NCBI GenBank assembly: GCA_023101725.1
Contig: JALJCO010007871.1
Span: 372,001-436,000 of the forward strand
Origin: Atherinomorus stipes
Taxonomy: Eukaryota; Chordata; Actinopteri; Atheriniformes; Atherinidae
Length of the DNA stretch: 64,000 nucleotides
Reading direction: 5' to 3'
Both the position numbers and the translations under genes were made by a program. The notes under the pieces were generated by a model. It ran no database searches and was not told the DNA's origin. It saw only the letters and a program-made list of their open reading frames with translations. Position 1 is the first letter of the stretch; each line of letters opens with the position of its first letter. Shown here in pieces: positions 13,985-27,754 of this stretch.

Positions 13985-14175
13985 GCTGCTTTAACCAGCA
14001 AAGGAGCCACAGTAAGTGAATGTTTGATATTTCTCCAGTGTGCCAGGCTAATCTGGCCCTGTGGCATGCCATTACGCGGCTAATAACAGCTGTCTGCGGC
14101 CTGGAAGGGACACAAGCAGGCCTGGTTGTGCTAACTGGCCCTGACAGACTCATTAGGAGTGCTGGCACCCAGAAC
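13985..14175. promoter_or_regulatory. Candidate conserved noncoding element
   Basis: This stretch is balanced in composition, without runs or repeats, in an AT-rich intron. It has GGCTAATAACAGCTG (homeodomain core next to an E-box CAGCTG) and repeated GGCC words. The call is based on texture alone. Confidence 0.25.
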
Positions 14176-15280
14176 AGCAACAGCCAAACTCCTCACATTT
14201 CTTTGCTGGCTCACAACAGTTTGCAAGTGCAAGAACCAGTGTTTGCTACACTTGTTCTCTGACACCTTTCTTTTGTTTTTCAGTCCTCACATCAGACGCT
14301 CTCACCCTGTTTCACTGTGTGGCTGGATTTGGGTTGCTGTGATATTTCTACCAGAAACCAGGTTGTTCCAAGCCTTTTGTGATACTGACTAGATATCATG
14401 CTGAGTTTAACCTCCCCATCCCACCCCCAAAAAAATCTTGCACATCCACACTCTAGTTCAAACCAAAAGGGAGCAGAAAGGATAGTTCGCTTGTTTGTAC
14501 CGTCATCTGTAAAAGTAACTGGTGAGGCTAATAAAAATACAAATTACTGCTCAATTTCTGACTAGCTTTGGGGATCAGCGACAGAAAGACACAGCACCGG
14601 ACCAGGAAGAACATGGCATCCGCTGAACTTTTTGTTAGCAAGTGTACCTGTGCCTGTTTGAAATGAAGAGGGACTTCCCCAAGCAGACAGCAACAGCAAA
14701 CACTGTCCCACCGGCTGGCAGAGCCAAGCCGATCAGTGCAAGCAGAGCAGGAAGACAATAAGCACAAAGAAGCAATAAGGGTCATCTGGAGAGCCATTAA
14801 CGACAGAGGGGAGGATATACAGTACGTTCTCGCTCAACTGCAACAATGCAACAACCTTTTATGTCTCTATTATATATATTTACATTACCCTGATTATTAT
14901 ACTCACTGCTTTTAAACTGGAAGAAGTCAGACAAGCTAAAGTGTGAAGCAACAAACTACAGGGACTGATTGGGATATTTCTCAACACATTATTCAATCAG
15001 GGCTACATGATTAATCAATAAGCTAATATTTGAGATGTTAAGAACAGATTTTCACAAATTTAATGATAAAAGCATGCAAGTGAGGAGATGAGATTAAAGA
15101 ACTGCATCACTTCATTGTTTTTTATGCAGATTTGATTAGTTTTGTTTTACTTTCAACATGTAATAATTCAGGTTAACTTATTAACAATTAATATTTATTC
15201 ATACCATTAACAGCTTATTGCTGTTACAATGGGATCTATTGTATCCTCATTCACTGAAGTTAACATGTGTTTTTATGCAA

Positions 15281-15314
15281 ACACACACACACACACAAAA
15301 AAAAAAAAAAAAAT
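15281..15314 (+). repeat. CA microsatellite followed by poly-A
   Basis: Eight or so CA units run directly into about 17 A. Confidence 0.9.
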
Positions 15315-17768
15315 TGTGAGGGAAAGAATGGCTAACATGATTTTATGAGATTTTTATTACTGTTAGTATCCAACCCAATCCAGGATCTTAAGCTCTGCTT
15401 TGTAATAAACATTAATTATCTTAACAGTATATTTTCTACAAATCAGCAGCTCGCTACAGGCACAGCAGGCGCTGTGATACGTTTTCTCATTAGATATAAA
15501 TGTTGGCTTTCCCTTTTTATAGGCTGGGCTGTTAGGGCACTGTAAAGCCAAGGGCGCAGCTGTGGGGCTATAGTTACCTGCTGTAATGTTAGCTGTTGCA
15601 CGTTATATTATTTATGCAGATCTGGACTTAATGGAACACATGTGCCGCCTGAAACCGACATTCCTGCAAGATTAGCTGAAAGGCTGCACACATCAAACTC
15701 CAGTGATGAGAGGAATGCAAGGCCTCGACGGGCTTATAGGAAACACTATCACTCATCTATAGTATACAGGGTACTCAATGCGTGCACACATATTGTGTAT
15801 TTATATATCAAGAGGGGACAGCGGTACATCCTGTCTCAGGGGTATACATGAAACGATGCTTGCATACAGATGTCAAAAAATTGTTCCAAACATTTCACTT
15901 ATTGCAAATAAGCGTTCAGTCTTTGTAATGTTGACTCCTCTCTTAAAGTTGTTGTTTCTGATATTGTGCTGATAAAACAAATAAACTATGTTGCACAAAC
16001 ATAATATCAGTCAATTTTCAAGCTGTGGTGGTCTAACAGTCAATAACAGATGATGAATCACTTTTTCAGTGGTTTGTATAGACTTTAGTCTGAAACAAAC
16101 ACAGCTGCACACTGCAATATTGGTTTGCATATTGCACTGGGATGAATCACTTTCCTTTATACATTTTGCAATGAATGCGATAGAAATCTAATCTGACAAG
16201 AGCTGAAACATAATATTCCAACGTGCTCCACATCTGTAATTTTCACACTTAGCTTTGACATTATCTTACAAAAGAAAAAGTTGAAAGATTAAGGTTTTGA
16301 AAGGTTGTATATGTACTCTAATCCTACTAGAATTTCATGGCAGCCACCTTTGATTTTTTTTCAAACTCCTAATTTTTTATGTAACCAACTCTTCTTTGCA
16401 CGGACATGGGAGGGATTAACTCACATCTTTTGATGTTAATTTATCCACAGTATCTCATCTACCATCTGTGAGTTGGAGCCTATAGACCTCAAAGACATTA
16501 AGTGCTGTTTTTTTCAAAGGGAAGCACATTTTAAAACTACACCATGTTACAGAAAATCACATTAATGTATGCCATAAGCACATGAAAAGAGGTTTCTGAG
16601 GTTTTGGTTACGTATCCAGTTGTATTCCGTTTAACTGTCCTGAGGAAGTCACGTGTTTATGGGTGAAGGAGATGCCATAACAGCTTGACCATAACCAGGA
16701 TATGAAGCAAGGGACTACCCTTCTCAAACCACTACTGACAATCAAACTACTTATCACCTTGCTGGGAAAAACCAACCAATACCACTGTTTCATCTGCAGC
16801 TATTTATGACTAACTGCAGGTTTTCTGTCTGTTAACTCAGCATGCAAACGCATCCATTTGTATTAACAAACAAGGATAAGCCTGCATCTCCATGCCGAGT
16901 GATTAAATGATAATCATTTAAGTTCAAACTTAATTTCAACAGTCTTGCCTTCACATTATATTCCCTAGATTGTCTTATCCTCTTCTGTTTGCTTGTAATT
17001 GCCGATGCTCTGTGCTGCCTCCACCCTTCCTCTTGTTGTTGTATCTTGTGTTTACATTTCTCCAATAGTTTCAGTTCCATTAGTCAACACAGATCACAGT
17101 TTACACTGGGGCACAATAAATCAGCTGGAGACACAGGAGATACTCCACACTTCCTTCTCCCTATCTGTATATCTGTCTGTTTATTCATCTTTGTTGTTAT
17201 ATGATACTTTTACTCATTTATACATCAGCTTTAACTCATTCTATCCATTTTATTAAATGAGCACACCATGATCCTGTCGAGGAACACTGAAAAGACTGAT
17301 GTGAAAGTGATGAGAGAGTGAGTGAATCTGACCATCTTGCATCATAGGATGACTGAAAACATTGGAATTTCTCTATTAAATACAACATAAAAAAGTCAAT
17401 GTTCAGTCTGCAGCACAGATACATTTCTAACTTTGTGCACTTTTCTCAAACTCTATGACATAGTGTCACTCTCATTTCCCTTCTGCAGTTTCTTCTATTT
17501 CTGTCTGACTTGACTTTGCATCACAAGTCACAGAAAGCAGATAGAAAATAGATTCTGTATCTGCTGAACAACAGTGTAAAGCTTTGCTGCATGTTTTCAG
17601 GTGTGATAGGAAATTCAACTGCACTTTCTTAAATTGTGCCCAAGCTCCGATGCTACATTCGGCCCACTGTGTGGATTAGAGAGTAGATTAAACCCTGCCT
17701 CTTCACGATGAATAATAGAATATAGCAGCTATAGATGTTAACAAGGATTTCAGTTTCAGTCAGAGATT

Positions 17769-17769
17769 G

Positions 17770-17800
<31 letters not shown>

Positions 17801-17813
17801 GGGGGGGGGGGGG
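17769..17813 (+). repeat. TG microsatellite followed by poly-G
   Basis: About 14 TG units are followed by 16 G (17798-17813). The alternating part can adopt Z-DNA. Confidence 0.95.
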
Positions 17814-18843
17814 TAGTGGAATGATAATCAAAGTGCTAAAATCCAAACTAAAAAGCTTAATTTCCAATCAAAGTACAACAAAAAGGCTTCACGAACATGA
17901 AGCCGGTTGCATGAGATGAGCCAACATTTATAAATTATGTCTCTTATTTATATCAAAGGTAGTTTCAAAGTGGCCCAAAAGACCTCTTTAACAGCACAGC
18001 CTTTGGCAAGGATAACTGACTATACTGGAATAACTCCCGATGGCAGAAATTTGTTTGCTCTCTTTTCAGTCACCTTCTCTTTCAAACTCATACACAGACA
18101 CACACCTGCCCTTTGCATTACATCTGACACAAAAACAGGGAAGATGGAGTGCATTAATAAAGTGCAGTCGGTGCCCTTGCTCTTTCCAATACAGAGAGGA
18201 GGAAAAAACTTCATTTTCTTTTAACTTTCTATTTCTTTCTGTTTAAATTTCTCATCTTTATAAAGCTGTTTCCTGAAGACAAAACAACAACATGCTATTG
18301 CAACAATGCAACACACCACCGATAGGTGACAAGCAGAGGCAGCACCTCTGCTGTGGTCTGGCCACAAATACTGTGCTACAGACATGAAACAGATGGCTTG
18401 GAGAAGCTTTAGCTAATACAAAAACAGGGGATTTTCTCCTTTTTTTTTCATGAGCTGCACACGCAAAGACAAAGATTAGTTTAATAGCTACAAACAGAAG
18501 CTGGACGGAATAATGTCTTAACAACTTGGGAATGATGAGGCGGGCACCGACTCATGTATGTCAGGTTGTATAAGTATCTGATTCAATGGGAAAATTAGGA
18601 CTGTCAAAGCGAAAGTGTCAATGTAAACATATTAGTTTGTGGAATTAATGGGTTAACACGCGCTGGCCACTCAGTTGACACGTCTGACATTCTGGTCCAC
18701 AATCCTTACCAGTTGGTAGCAATGATGCACCATACCGTTGTGTTCCAACAGCCCAGAAAAAAAAAGAAGAGGTCATTGCACCTATGTAATGGCTGATTGT
18801 GACCCGACTGCAATGGAAGAATCCCCCAAAACCTGTTGACCCT

Positions 18844-18926
18844 CAGTCATGTCATTTTCTGTACCGCTTATCCAGTTCAGGGTTGCGGGGGTTGCTGGAG
18901 CCTATCCCAGCTATTAACAGGCTGGG
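18844..18926 (+). repeat. Short copy of the same fish repeat with a 13-bp target-site duplication
   Basis: This has TTTTCTGTACCGCTTATCCA, GGGTTGCGGGGG and GCTGGAGCCTATCCCAGC, the beginning of the same repeat as at 4340-4622, but stops after about 80 bp. Identical 13-mers ACCTGTTGACCCT flank it at 18831-18843 and 18927-18939. Its end can fold, CCCAGC pairing with GCTGGG around TATTAACAG. The flanking repeat shows an insertion, not a chance match. Confidence 0.75.
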
Positions 18927-21900
18927 ACCTGTTGACCCTTTGGATGGAAAATTTAACAATTTAGAAAAACAAACGCTGCTATTAGCATAAAGAAGAGAAA
19001 TATAAGTTTTATATCCACTACTCAAAGTTGGGTGCCTTCTCAATACTTTATGCATTTGCTTATGTTGTAAGTTGAGGTGTAACATTTAGCTTTGGGCAAG
19101 CTAAGTATTCATAATCCATAGCTATCCTGTCATAAATCAGATAAAATCTTTTAATCATTTGACAACCCTAAATTAAATGTGTAGAGGCCAAACTAATATT
19201 ATGTGCTAAAAGCATGTGTCACCTCAATAAAACCAGTAATATATACATGCATAGTATGTATACACACACATAATCTAAAATAAAATGGTCTGGATGTGAC
19301 CACATATTTAGATAGCCTATACACCTTTTTCTTCACTTTGTAAATAAAGATATACTAACAAGTCCACATAGCTTCCCAACATATGATGAGTAATTGGCAA
19401 AAAGTTCGCCAGAGCAGGGGCTAACAGCTGTTCAACAGGCTGAGTGTGTGAGCCCAGTCCCAGCAGCTTGCAGCCAGCTAGCATCTGTTCATTCAGCTTT
19501 GGAGTGGCTGTTAGCTTCTGCTAGCTTCTTAGATAACTTTCCCTTGTAGCTTATGGCATCTTGTTTTACCTGTTTGTCACAACAGATACAACATAGCACT
19601 ACAGTCTCTGGCTACTTGATGGAAGTTTGTGCCTGATGTGAGACATGCATGTTCAGATTGTATATGCATCAAAGCAAACCCTTTTCAATTCTTTGCCCAG
19701 AAGAGATATTGCTAACCTAAATATTGATTAAGCTTTGTACATCTCTGAGACGTATTCTTTTTGGAAAGTTTTGGAAAAGTGGTAATTAGAAAACTGTGCA
19801 TGTTACCCGAAGGCTATGGAGTATTTATAAATCTATGTTATCCCACAATGCTAATGCAACACAGTGAAAAAGTCAATATTGGTCCTTTTAATTGTTATTG
19901 TGCCTTTTTGAGAATACATCCAAAACAGAAATCCTTAGCAATGGTATTGATGGCAGAAATTGCTACTGTATGTGTTGCAACAGATCAACGATGAGAAATG
20001 GGCATGTTAACAGGGTTAAAAACTTCATTTTTAATGTGGTAGTCCCAAAAATGCCAAAACATTGTTACTATACCTAAATAGGGACATCAAAACCTTTTTT
20101 TAAAGAATTTAATTAACTTCAAATATAAAAACCTACCAATATTTTTTCAAAATGGATGTAACTCCTAAACAGAAGCAATAAACTTTTACTAAATGTGAGC
20201 TGCAGATGTTGTATGAGATATAGTATCTGTTAGGCATTCTTGTACAGCAAGTCACCATCAGAGACATTTAGAAGCTCAATCATACTAAGAGGAGAGAGTA
20301 CATAACAGGGGTAAAGATGACAGAATAAAACAGTGCTGCAAAGTCAGAGCAGACGAAAGTAAGTGCAACAAAAGAAGCCTGAAAAGAGATGGAGATAGGG
20401 AAATAAAAGGACAGAGTTAGTTAAGAGTTGATATGCTGACTACAGGCAGTTGATTTGGTTTCAGAGAGCATTGTTACGGTGCTTTGAATTAATGCCTCCC
20501 AAAGAGTCCAATTGTGATTCTTGGGTTGTGCTGACAGAATATTTGACAGCCTAGGGTGAGCTGCTGATCTCAGCTGAATCCTCTGTTCTGAGTGTGTGCA
20601 TGTGTGCATATGGGTATGTATGCTTCCTACCCAACACATTCACCTTCCATATGTTCAGATAAGTTTGCAAAACAGAAAGACACATCATTCACAAATGGCA
20701 GTGAACACTAACAACCACTCGTGTATGCAAATAAGCTTCATCTGCAGGTACAGTGAGAACATTCGTCTAATCAAGATGGAAAAATTTGACCAAGTCTTTT
20801 TTATTATTGTTGTTTTTATTTTATTTTCTCTCTCTCTCTCTGCCTTCTTTTCCCTGCAGGAAACATGTTGTCCCTCTGGGCTGCTGAATAAATAAAAAAC
20901 ACAGACAAGCCTGATGCTTCATTACAGCGATGGGAAGAAAAAGAGACACTCCATCAAAATAAGCCCTCTGCATAGCGCTGGTCCATTCTGACAGCGGCAC
21001 AACATAAAGAAAAATCATGTGTGAAAATGTAATTCACAAACTTGCAGATACTGCACATGCATTAATTGTTTTTTATCATGTTAAGTCTCAGGGTGCCTGA
21101 GCTATTTTCATCACTTGTATTAAATGCTTTTTTCAAAAGCTGCTGTGTGATGCATGTTAAAGGCAATGCGGGTTTAAAAATGTGTTTTATGCACTTTAGA
21201 CGCTAGAAACACAGACAAAAGCTGCTCTCTCTGCCAGTTTAAGAACTGATACACCTTTGTGACACATCACCATCATGTTTTAATGAGGAGTTAGTGGAGG
21301 AGGTCAAGCAGCCAAATCAGTAATGCGGTCAAACACAAAGGTCTGACCAACACCACTGATGTCAGTCAGCTCATTCAGCGAGTGATTTGCAAGCACTTAG
21401 TGGCACAACATCACCACACCTCTGTTTGGTCCCTATGAACAAGAACAGCAGCTTAATTCAGATGCTTCAGGGCAGACATATATAGTAGCTTATGTTTCTG
21501 AGCCTGTGTGCGTTCTATGCCTGCATGTGCATTGCTTGTTCTGTCAGATATGACCCTGTCAGATGCGACAAGGTGTGACTGATTCTTTAAAAAGATTGAC
21601 ACTGCTGCTGAACCTGCGGTTACAGATGTGGTGGCAGAATAACTTCCAGGGGTTCTTACTGTAGTTGTCTGTTATAGTATATTGACTGTGATACATAAAT
21701 ACATTTTTTTGTCACTATTGATGCTAAAAGGCCCCAGTTTGCTCAGGGCTGTGTTAACCAGAGATTTAAAATGCACCTATTTGCAGAAGTACTCCAGCCA
21801 GGTCCTACATATTTAGCAGTTAGCATGCATGTTGTTTGATATCAAAGTTTTGGTTTCAAGATAATCCCATATAGATGAAGCACATATAGTTCATTCGCAT

Positions 21901-22904
21901 AGGTAGCATTCTATTTGACATTCTTCAGTTGCAGAGCCTGGTGATAATCTAAATTCAAAGTGGTTTAATTTGTAGGGATAGACATAAAACCAGTATTCCC
22001 TTGTGGTCTGATCTTGCTGCAAACAAAAATCAGTAGAAGATCTATATATCAAAAAGGCAACTGTTCACTTAAAAATCTAAATAAACAAAGAAAAAATGCT
22101 GCTTTTCTGTGTCTTTCACAAAAGTGTATAATAACATTGCAGTCCTAGTTCAACTGTAATGTCATTGTAATGCTAAACTGACTATTATATAGCAGTAACT
22201 CTGAAACACTTGAAGGTGATCTTGAAACTTGACTTTGGCCACCAAGAGGAAATTTTTCTAGCATAATATATCAAGGTATGCAAAGTGTTTCAGATTTTGA
22301 TTTTAGATATGCTGCATATATGACTTCCTACAAGATATGACATAACTGTGATAGTGTAAGCGGTGAATAAGTCATGTCAAAGGCAGATATTTATAGGTTT
22401 AAATAAAATACCCTTCCTTTCTTTCACTGTGAAACTGTCCTATTGTTAATTGAGGAACGCTGCTCATGTGCTATAAAAACATTAAACACGGTTAAACCTT
22501 TAGATTTTCACAGATTTCTTACGTTTATTTTTCATATATCAATTCAGTTTTCCCATAGTTTCCTGAAAGTGATGCATGTTTTCATAAATCTGACCTGGGG
22601 TGTGATCAAGCTTTTTAAAAAGGGCTTTTTGAAAATGAAAATCCACAGATGCCAGTGCTTAATTAAAATGAACTGGGCAAGGAGAAAAAAAAACAAGAGG
22701 AAAAGAAGGTGGTAGGAGGCTCGCAGCCAACTGAGGAGGATTCACTGTAATGCAGGTGTTGATTTCATGGATGGATACTTCTCCTTTCCAGCCATCCGTC
22801 CTTCTCTTCTACCTCTCACTTTACCTCTGCTATCCATTTACAGCACCTCACCACCTTACTGTCTCTTTCTGTCTTTACATCTCTCTCTCCATCTTGAGTG
22901 CCGT

Positions 22905-23060
22905 GCCTCACCCTAATTAGAAATTCCCCCTCCGACCAACTGAAATTGAATTGCCTGTCATTTGCATAATGATAGCTCACCAGGCTGACGGCCGATTTAC
23001 CATGAGATGAAATGTAGCAATCACTTAAGAGAGTGACCACGAGGGAGTGTAGGCAAGCGG
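22905..23060. promoter_or_regulatory. Candidate conserved noncoding element with an octamer
   Basis: It carries a perfect POU octamer ATTTGCAT (22960-22967), TAATTAG homeodomain core (22914-22920) and CCATGAGATGAAATG in repeat-free DNA. No cross-species evidence is available here. Confidence 0.3.
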
Positions 23061-23576
23061 GTGCATAAGGAGGAAAAGAAAAGAGTGAGAATGTAAGGTT
23101 GAAATGGGATCGCAATGATAGAGCGAGGCTATGAAACAGAGAGAAAGAGGGGCCAAAATCCGACAGGTATTTAGGTTATTGTCTCATACTGCAATCTTGC
23201 TGGAGGGAAGGCTGTGTCCTCAATATGACAGTAACTGGACACAGCAAGGACACATGAGGACACTTATGTAACAGGGTTCCTCTTCTCAGTGAAAACCTTT
23301 ATGTCTTTGAATTATCACAAACCATTAGTCAAACAAAGCTAAGATTCTGTCAGAGGGTGGAGAAATAGTGTATTCCCAAAAAATTTGGAAAAGCCTCCCT
23401 TCCCATGAGCCGTCTTTTTTCCAGCATCCAGATGTTGCTCTTTTTAGCATCTTCAGCATTCAGTTTTTTTTTTGTTTTTTTTTTTATCTCACTAAAAGAA
23501 ACATGAAAAAATCCTCCAGATAAGAAATATTGAAATAGAGTTATAATTTTATTCCCATAACAGGAAAAAAATGCTC

Positions 23577-23578
23577 CA

Positions 23579-23606
<28 letters not shown>
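23577..23606 (+). repeat. Poly-A and TA microsatellite
   Basis: A run of about 11 A is followed by eight or nine TA units. Confidence 0.9.
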
Positions 23607-23610
<4 letters not shown>

Positions 23611-23639
23611 GTTAATATAAGATTTAAGCTGTGCTCTAT

Positions 23640-23960
23640 TTTTAGTTGCTTGATGAGATGTTCGGCAAGTTCCGTCTTTGTTACTGTATAAATACAGCAT
23701 CGGGAACTCCGGAGCCGCCCACAGATTACAAGAAGTGGCCACATTGTCAACTATGAAGTTGTCAGTGAAGGCCCCACGAGTTGAACCACTGCCTCTTCAT
23801 GTACAAATTACTGTAATCAATGATATGATAATCACCTTGTTGTCTCGCCTCCTCCAGGCCATCAATCTCGCGTTCCACGGGAAAGGCCCGAAAATTTGAT
23901 TTGTAAAAAATCCTGATAAATCTTGTGTCAGTGATGTCACGTAACTACAGGCAAATCAAA
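23640..23960. promoter_or_regulatory. Candidate conserved noncoding element
   Basis: A block of about 300 bp has even composition, several CpG (GGGAACTCCGGAGCCGCCC, ATCTCGCGTTCCACGGG) and no simple repeats, unlike both flanks. A short plus-strand open frame over it has no known domain and is not supported as an exon. Confidence 0.3.
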
Positions 23961-24426
23961 TAAAGCAGCGTGATCAGTGTGGTAAAGTGACAGTGAAGGA
24001 GCACAGGGTCGAGGCTAATGCACACACAGCGAGCTAAAGCCTCAACGCTGAGGCAACGTTGACACTCAGGCTCCTTTCTTATGAAATTTCTTATTCATGG
24101 GCGTGCGTGGGCTGAAGTGGGTCCTGTACAGGTCGCATTTGTTTCTAGTAGTTAGAGTGATCAGGTTGGAAGCTCTGCCATGAGTCTGATAAGGCCACTG
24201 TTTATTGTCTGACTTCCACTCTCTAACCTGGCAAACCACACATTCACACACACGGTACTTTCCACTCCTGAGCCATTACCTCAACTCTTGTTTGTGTGCA
24301 TGTGTGTGTGTATTTGCGTGACAGAGCTCTTATGTGTTTTTTTGCAATCTTTGGTTCCATCACAGGTTTCGACCTAATTAAAATGTTCTGTCAAAGCCAA
24401 AATAACTGACAAGTCACTGAAAAGTA

Positions 24427-24468
24427 CACACACACTCACATGCACACGCACACACACACACACACAGC
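24427..24468 (+). repeat. Interrupted CA microsatellite
   Basis: CA units are interrupted by TCACATG and CG. A TG-rich tract lies about 130 bp to the left (near 24292-24312). Confidence 0.85.
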
Positions 24469-25134
24469 ACATGCAGCAGTGCACATATCACTCACTCTAT
24501 GCTCAAATCATTTATTCACTGCTTCAATCTCTTCCTCTGTCCATCTCTGCATTAGTGATCAGTGATCACATGTCACATGTTGAAGCCGGTCAGCCCAGAC
24601 AGGAGGGAGTTAAGTCCCTTATCTCTCCTCCCCAGAAGAAATTCCTACTAGAGGCCTCGCTCGGCTGGTTTCCTGCCTTCTTGCCCAATGCCCTATTTTT
24701 ACTCATCGGGGCTCTAGAATACTAGGGGCAGCTTTTTCCTTGTCACTAACATATTTCCTGCCATTCTCACTCTGACATTTCTCCCCTCTGCACGCTTCGT
24801 TCAAATCATTCCCCCTCTTTATGGGTCATAACCTTTCAGTCAGGGCTGTTCATATTCAAATGTACCTGCTGACACCAGAGCTGCTGTAAGCTCAGCCATC
24901 ACTCTGGCTGGCCCTTTTTTTTCTTTTCTGGTGCTCAATGGTTTTTAACATCAGCTTTCAGTGGGTGTTAATTTCAGATTTTTCTGCAAGCTGCCAGAAA
25001 CAATCAGTTCCACTCTGTTCTTTGCTGTCAGACTGACTAAAGCATATGATGGTTCATCTGCAAGTCCAGAAGAAGTTTGGCATTTTATTGTCTAAATATT
25101 ACAGAGCTCCTCATGCATATAAAAGTGAAGTGAT

Positions 25135-25320
25135 ATAAAAAAAGAAAATAAAAATGAAAAAAAAAAAAAAAAAAAAAAAACCAAAAAAAAAAGCGAGGAG
25201 GGAGAGAGAAAAAAAAAAGAAAAAAGAAAAAAAAAGGAAAGGGAAAATAAAAATAAAAAAACCGGACGGGAAAAAAAAAAAAAAGCGGGGGGGCGGGGAT
25301 ATCCGACCGGGGGGGGGAGA
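25135..25320 (+). repeat. Long polypurine low-complexity tract
   Basis: Almost every base is A or G: long A runs with GA interruptions, then GGGG blocks near 25287 and 25310. It is unlike the flanks and has little repeat periodicity, which may also reflect poor sequence quality. It generates lysine-rich (plus) and phenylalanine-rich (minus) false frames. Confidence 0.85.
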
Positions 25321-26099
25321 ATATAATAAAAGAAATGACAAGCCCTTTGTGTTTTCAATTCAAAAACGTGAAACTATCCTTTCATTTCAACTAATGAAAA
25401 GATGGATTGATTGTTAAGATTTCTTTCATTTTTCTTATTCTTTTTTAGCAGTTGGTCTTTTTCAGTATAACACTGAGAGACGTTATTTTGCTAAACAACC
25501 TAAATGGCCGGGTGATCTACTTCAGTCACTGGTGAATAAATTTAGGTGAAAGAATTTAAAGTAAGTGGCCTGAACACAAGGCTGAACGTCAGTTCAGTGA
25601 ATGCCCAGGGAGACATAATATCAGTGAAGGGCTCTTTTATCAGCTTCCATCCTTTTCATCCACCGGTCTAAAGGCAGGCGGATCGATGCTGGTTAAAAAT
25701 GGCACATAAAGGAAGCACACTTAGCAGCTCTCAATAGAGAACATTCAGTCAGCCACAGGTGGGAAAAGGTGCATTGTTTAATTTTCAAGGTTCAGCTTCA
25801 GCAAAACAGTGGCATTGACATTCTGGATGAGGAGAGTTTGGCATCTTATTCATATCTGCAGTAATAAATGTGCTGATTCTCATTCTGTCGAGTTGGATAT
25901 CATGAATACAAGACGGTGGGTACCTGCCTTTGCATCAGACTTCCCATCGCATTGCTTATTTCTAGCTTTGTTTGCTGGGTCCATCTGTGAATATCAATAT
26001 TATTTTCCAGTTGGGGGTAAATTGCACTGAATGGTGGCCAGGCTGCTCTTTTAGCTGACTGAAAAAGCCATTCTTCATTTTATCTCTCAATCAGTTTGC

Positions 26100-26101
<2 letters not shown>

Positions 26102-26138
<37 letters not shown>

Positions 26139-26140
26139 TG
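26102..26140 (+). repeat. TG microsatellite
   Basis: About 18 TG units with one TA interruption at 26131-26132. Confidence 0.95.
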
Positions 26141-27754
26141 CTTGAATGCCATCACACTTGTGTGTGTCTTTGTGTGAGCAAATGTGGGCTTCGTTTTGAC
26201 GAGAAGCAGATCTGGCCGAAGCTTGCAGCATGACCAGGCCATGAGAGAAAAAAAAAAGGGAGGTTCACGTGATGCAGACCAATATAGCCAGACTTCAGCA
26301 GGATGGAGAGACTGTAATCAAACCATAAATCAGGAATCACTGGACTGCCATCCATTCAGCCTTCTTGCTTTTACTCTCCTTATTTTCTTGGTTCCATACC
26401 CTAGCTCCCCTTCATGGAGCTTCTACAGGCAAACACGCCGCTCTAGAACAGGATAAATGGCAGCTCAATAACTCTACATAGCTGAAAAGCCATTTTTTAA
26501 AAGAAAAATCCAAATCTATCTTGAACAGATAAGTGAAATTTCTTTGGACATAGGTGTGAATTGAGGTGCAGATATTACCAAAAGCATTCATATAATCTTT
26601 TTTTTTTTTTCTAAATTCAGACTACCATATTTATACTTTTATAAAAAATACATGAAGTCCATATTTGTCTGGCTGCTACTTTCATAGTGGGCCACCTGGT
26701 GTGTCATAATATCAGGAGAACAGCGGTGTCATTGTGAAGGAGCTGTGTGATACCGAGGCGAGTGACCCATTTAGAGCCCTGCTATAGAGCTGACAAGCCA
26801 CTGCTATGCCTGGGACATCTGGAAGGCCGGAGACGCTCACTCCACTGAGATCAAGAGAGGAAAAAGACATCTGACGTGGTCATGGACTTTCACACACTCA
26901 CCTAGAGGTCCTATTTAGAGGAGAAGGCTGTAAAGTGGCACTGATACTGCTGAGGATCTGTGACAGTACACAGTGAGAAATTTGGAAGCCATCCAAGCAA
27001 TATCTAAAGCTCTTCTGGTCATCTTGAAGAGATTTTAAAGCGCTGAAATAATGATGCAGCGAGATGCTATCTGCTGCAAAGCTAAAGCTCTCTGCAGAGA
27101 TCAAGTGATCGGGGGGAAAAGTTCCATCTCATTATTTAGATGAGAATTATTTTTTCAGTAGCAGAAAAAGAAATTAAATCCTGAGATGTTCTAAAGGGGC
27201 CTTGCATGCATATTTTGCAAAACAACTGGAGAAACCAACTGCTTGAGGTGTAAGAGGAGGAAAAAAAAACTGAATTCAAAGAAGAAAAAATGTTATGTAC
27301 CATACAAGATGGTGTAAAAAAAAACGACTGAGATTTGCCCAATGTAGCTGCAGCACTGCGCATTATATAAACGAATACATGAATGCATAATGAGAGGCCG
27401 AAATGAGCAAAGGAAAGCGTACTGAACAAATCCCCCAAGGGAGAGGAAATTATTCAGAGTAGACGAGGACACAATTCATAATAATATTGGGAAACTTTTT
27501 TTCCTCTCTTCATTTAAAATCCTTGCTTTAAATGGAAAGGCAGAACTACCCTACACGAACTGAGTGTACTTTAGAGGCAAGATGAGGATTTTAAAGGATT
27601 TCTTTCTCACTCAAAGCTGTGCTTTCATATCATGGCAAGAGGCAACGTGAAAGCAAGTCTTTCTCCCTGATGTATTTGGGATGTTTTACATCTCTCATGT
27701 AGATATACATGTCTGATATATTAAAGATGGCAAAACTAAAGCACATGATTGTCT

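Noticed and set aside
20930..20990. Minus-strand AYFDGVSLF as a possible TOX exon 2 (FDG start)
   Set aside because: No AG acceptor directly before FDG, and the following residues do not resemble TOX exon 2.
25154..25417. Lysine-rich plus-strand frame and phenylalanine-rich minus-strand frames
   Set aside because: They come from a polypurine tract.
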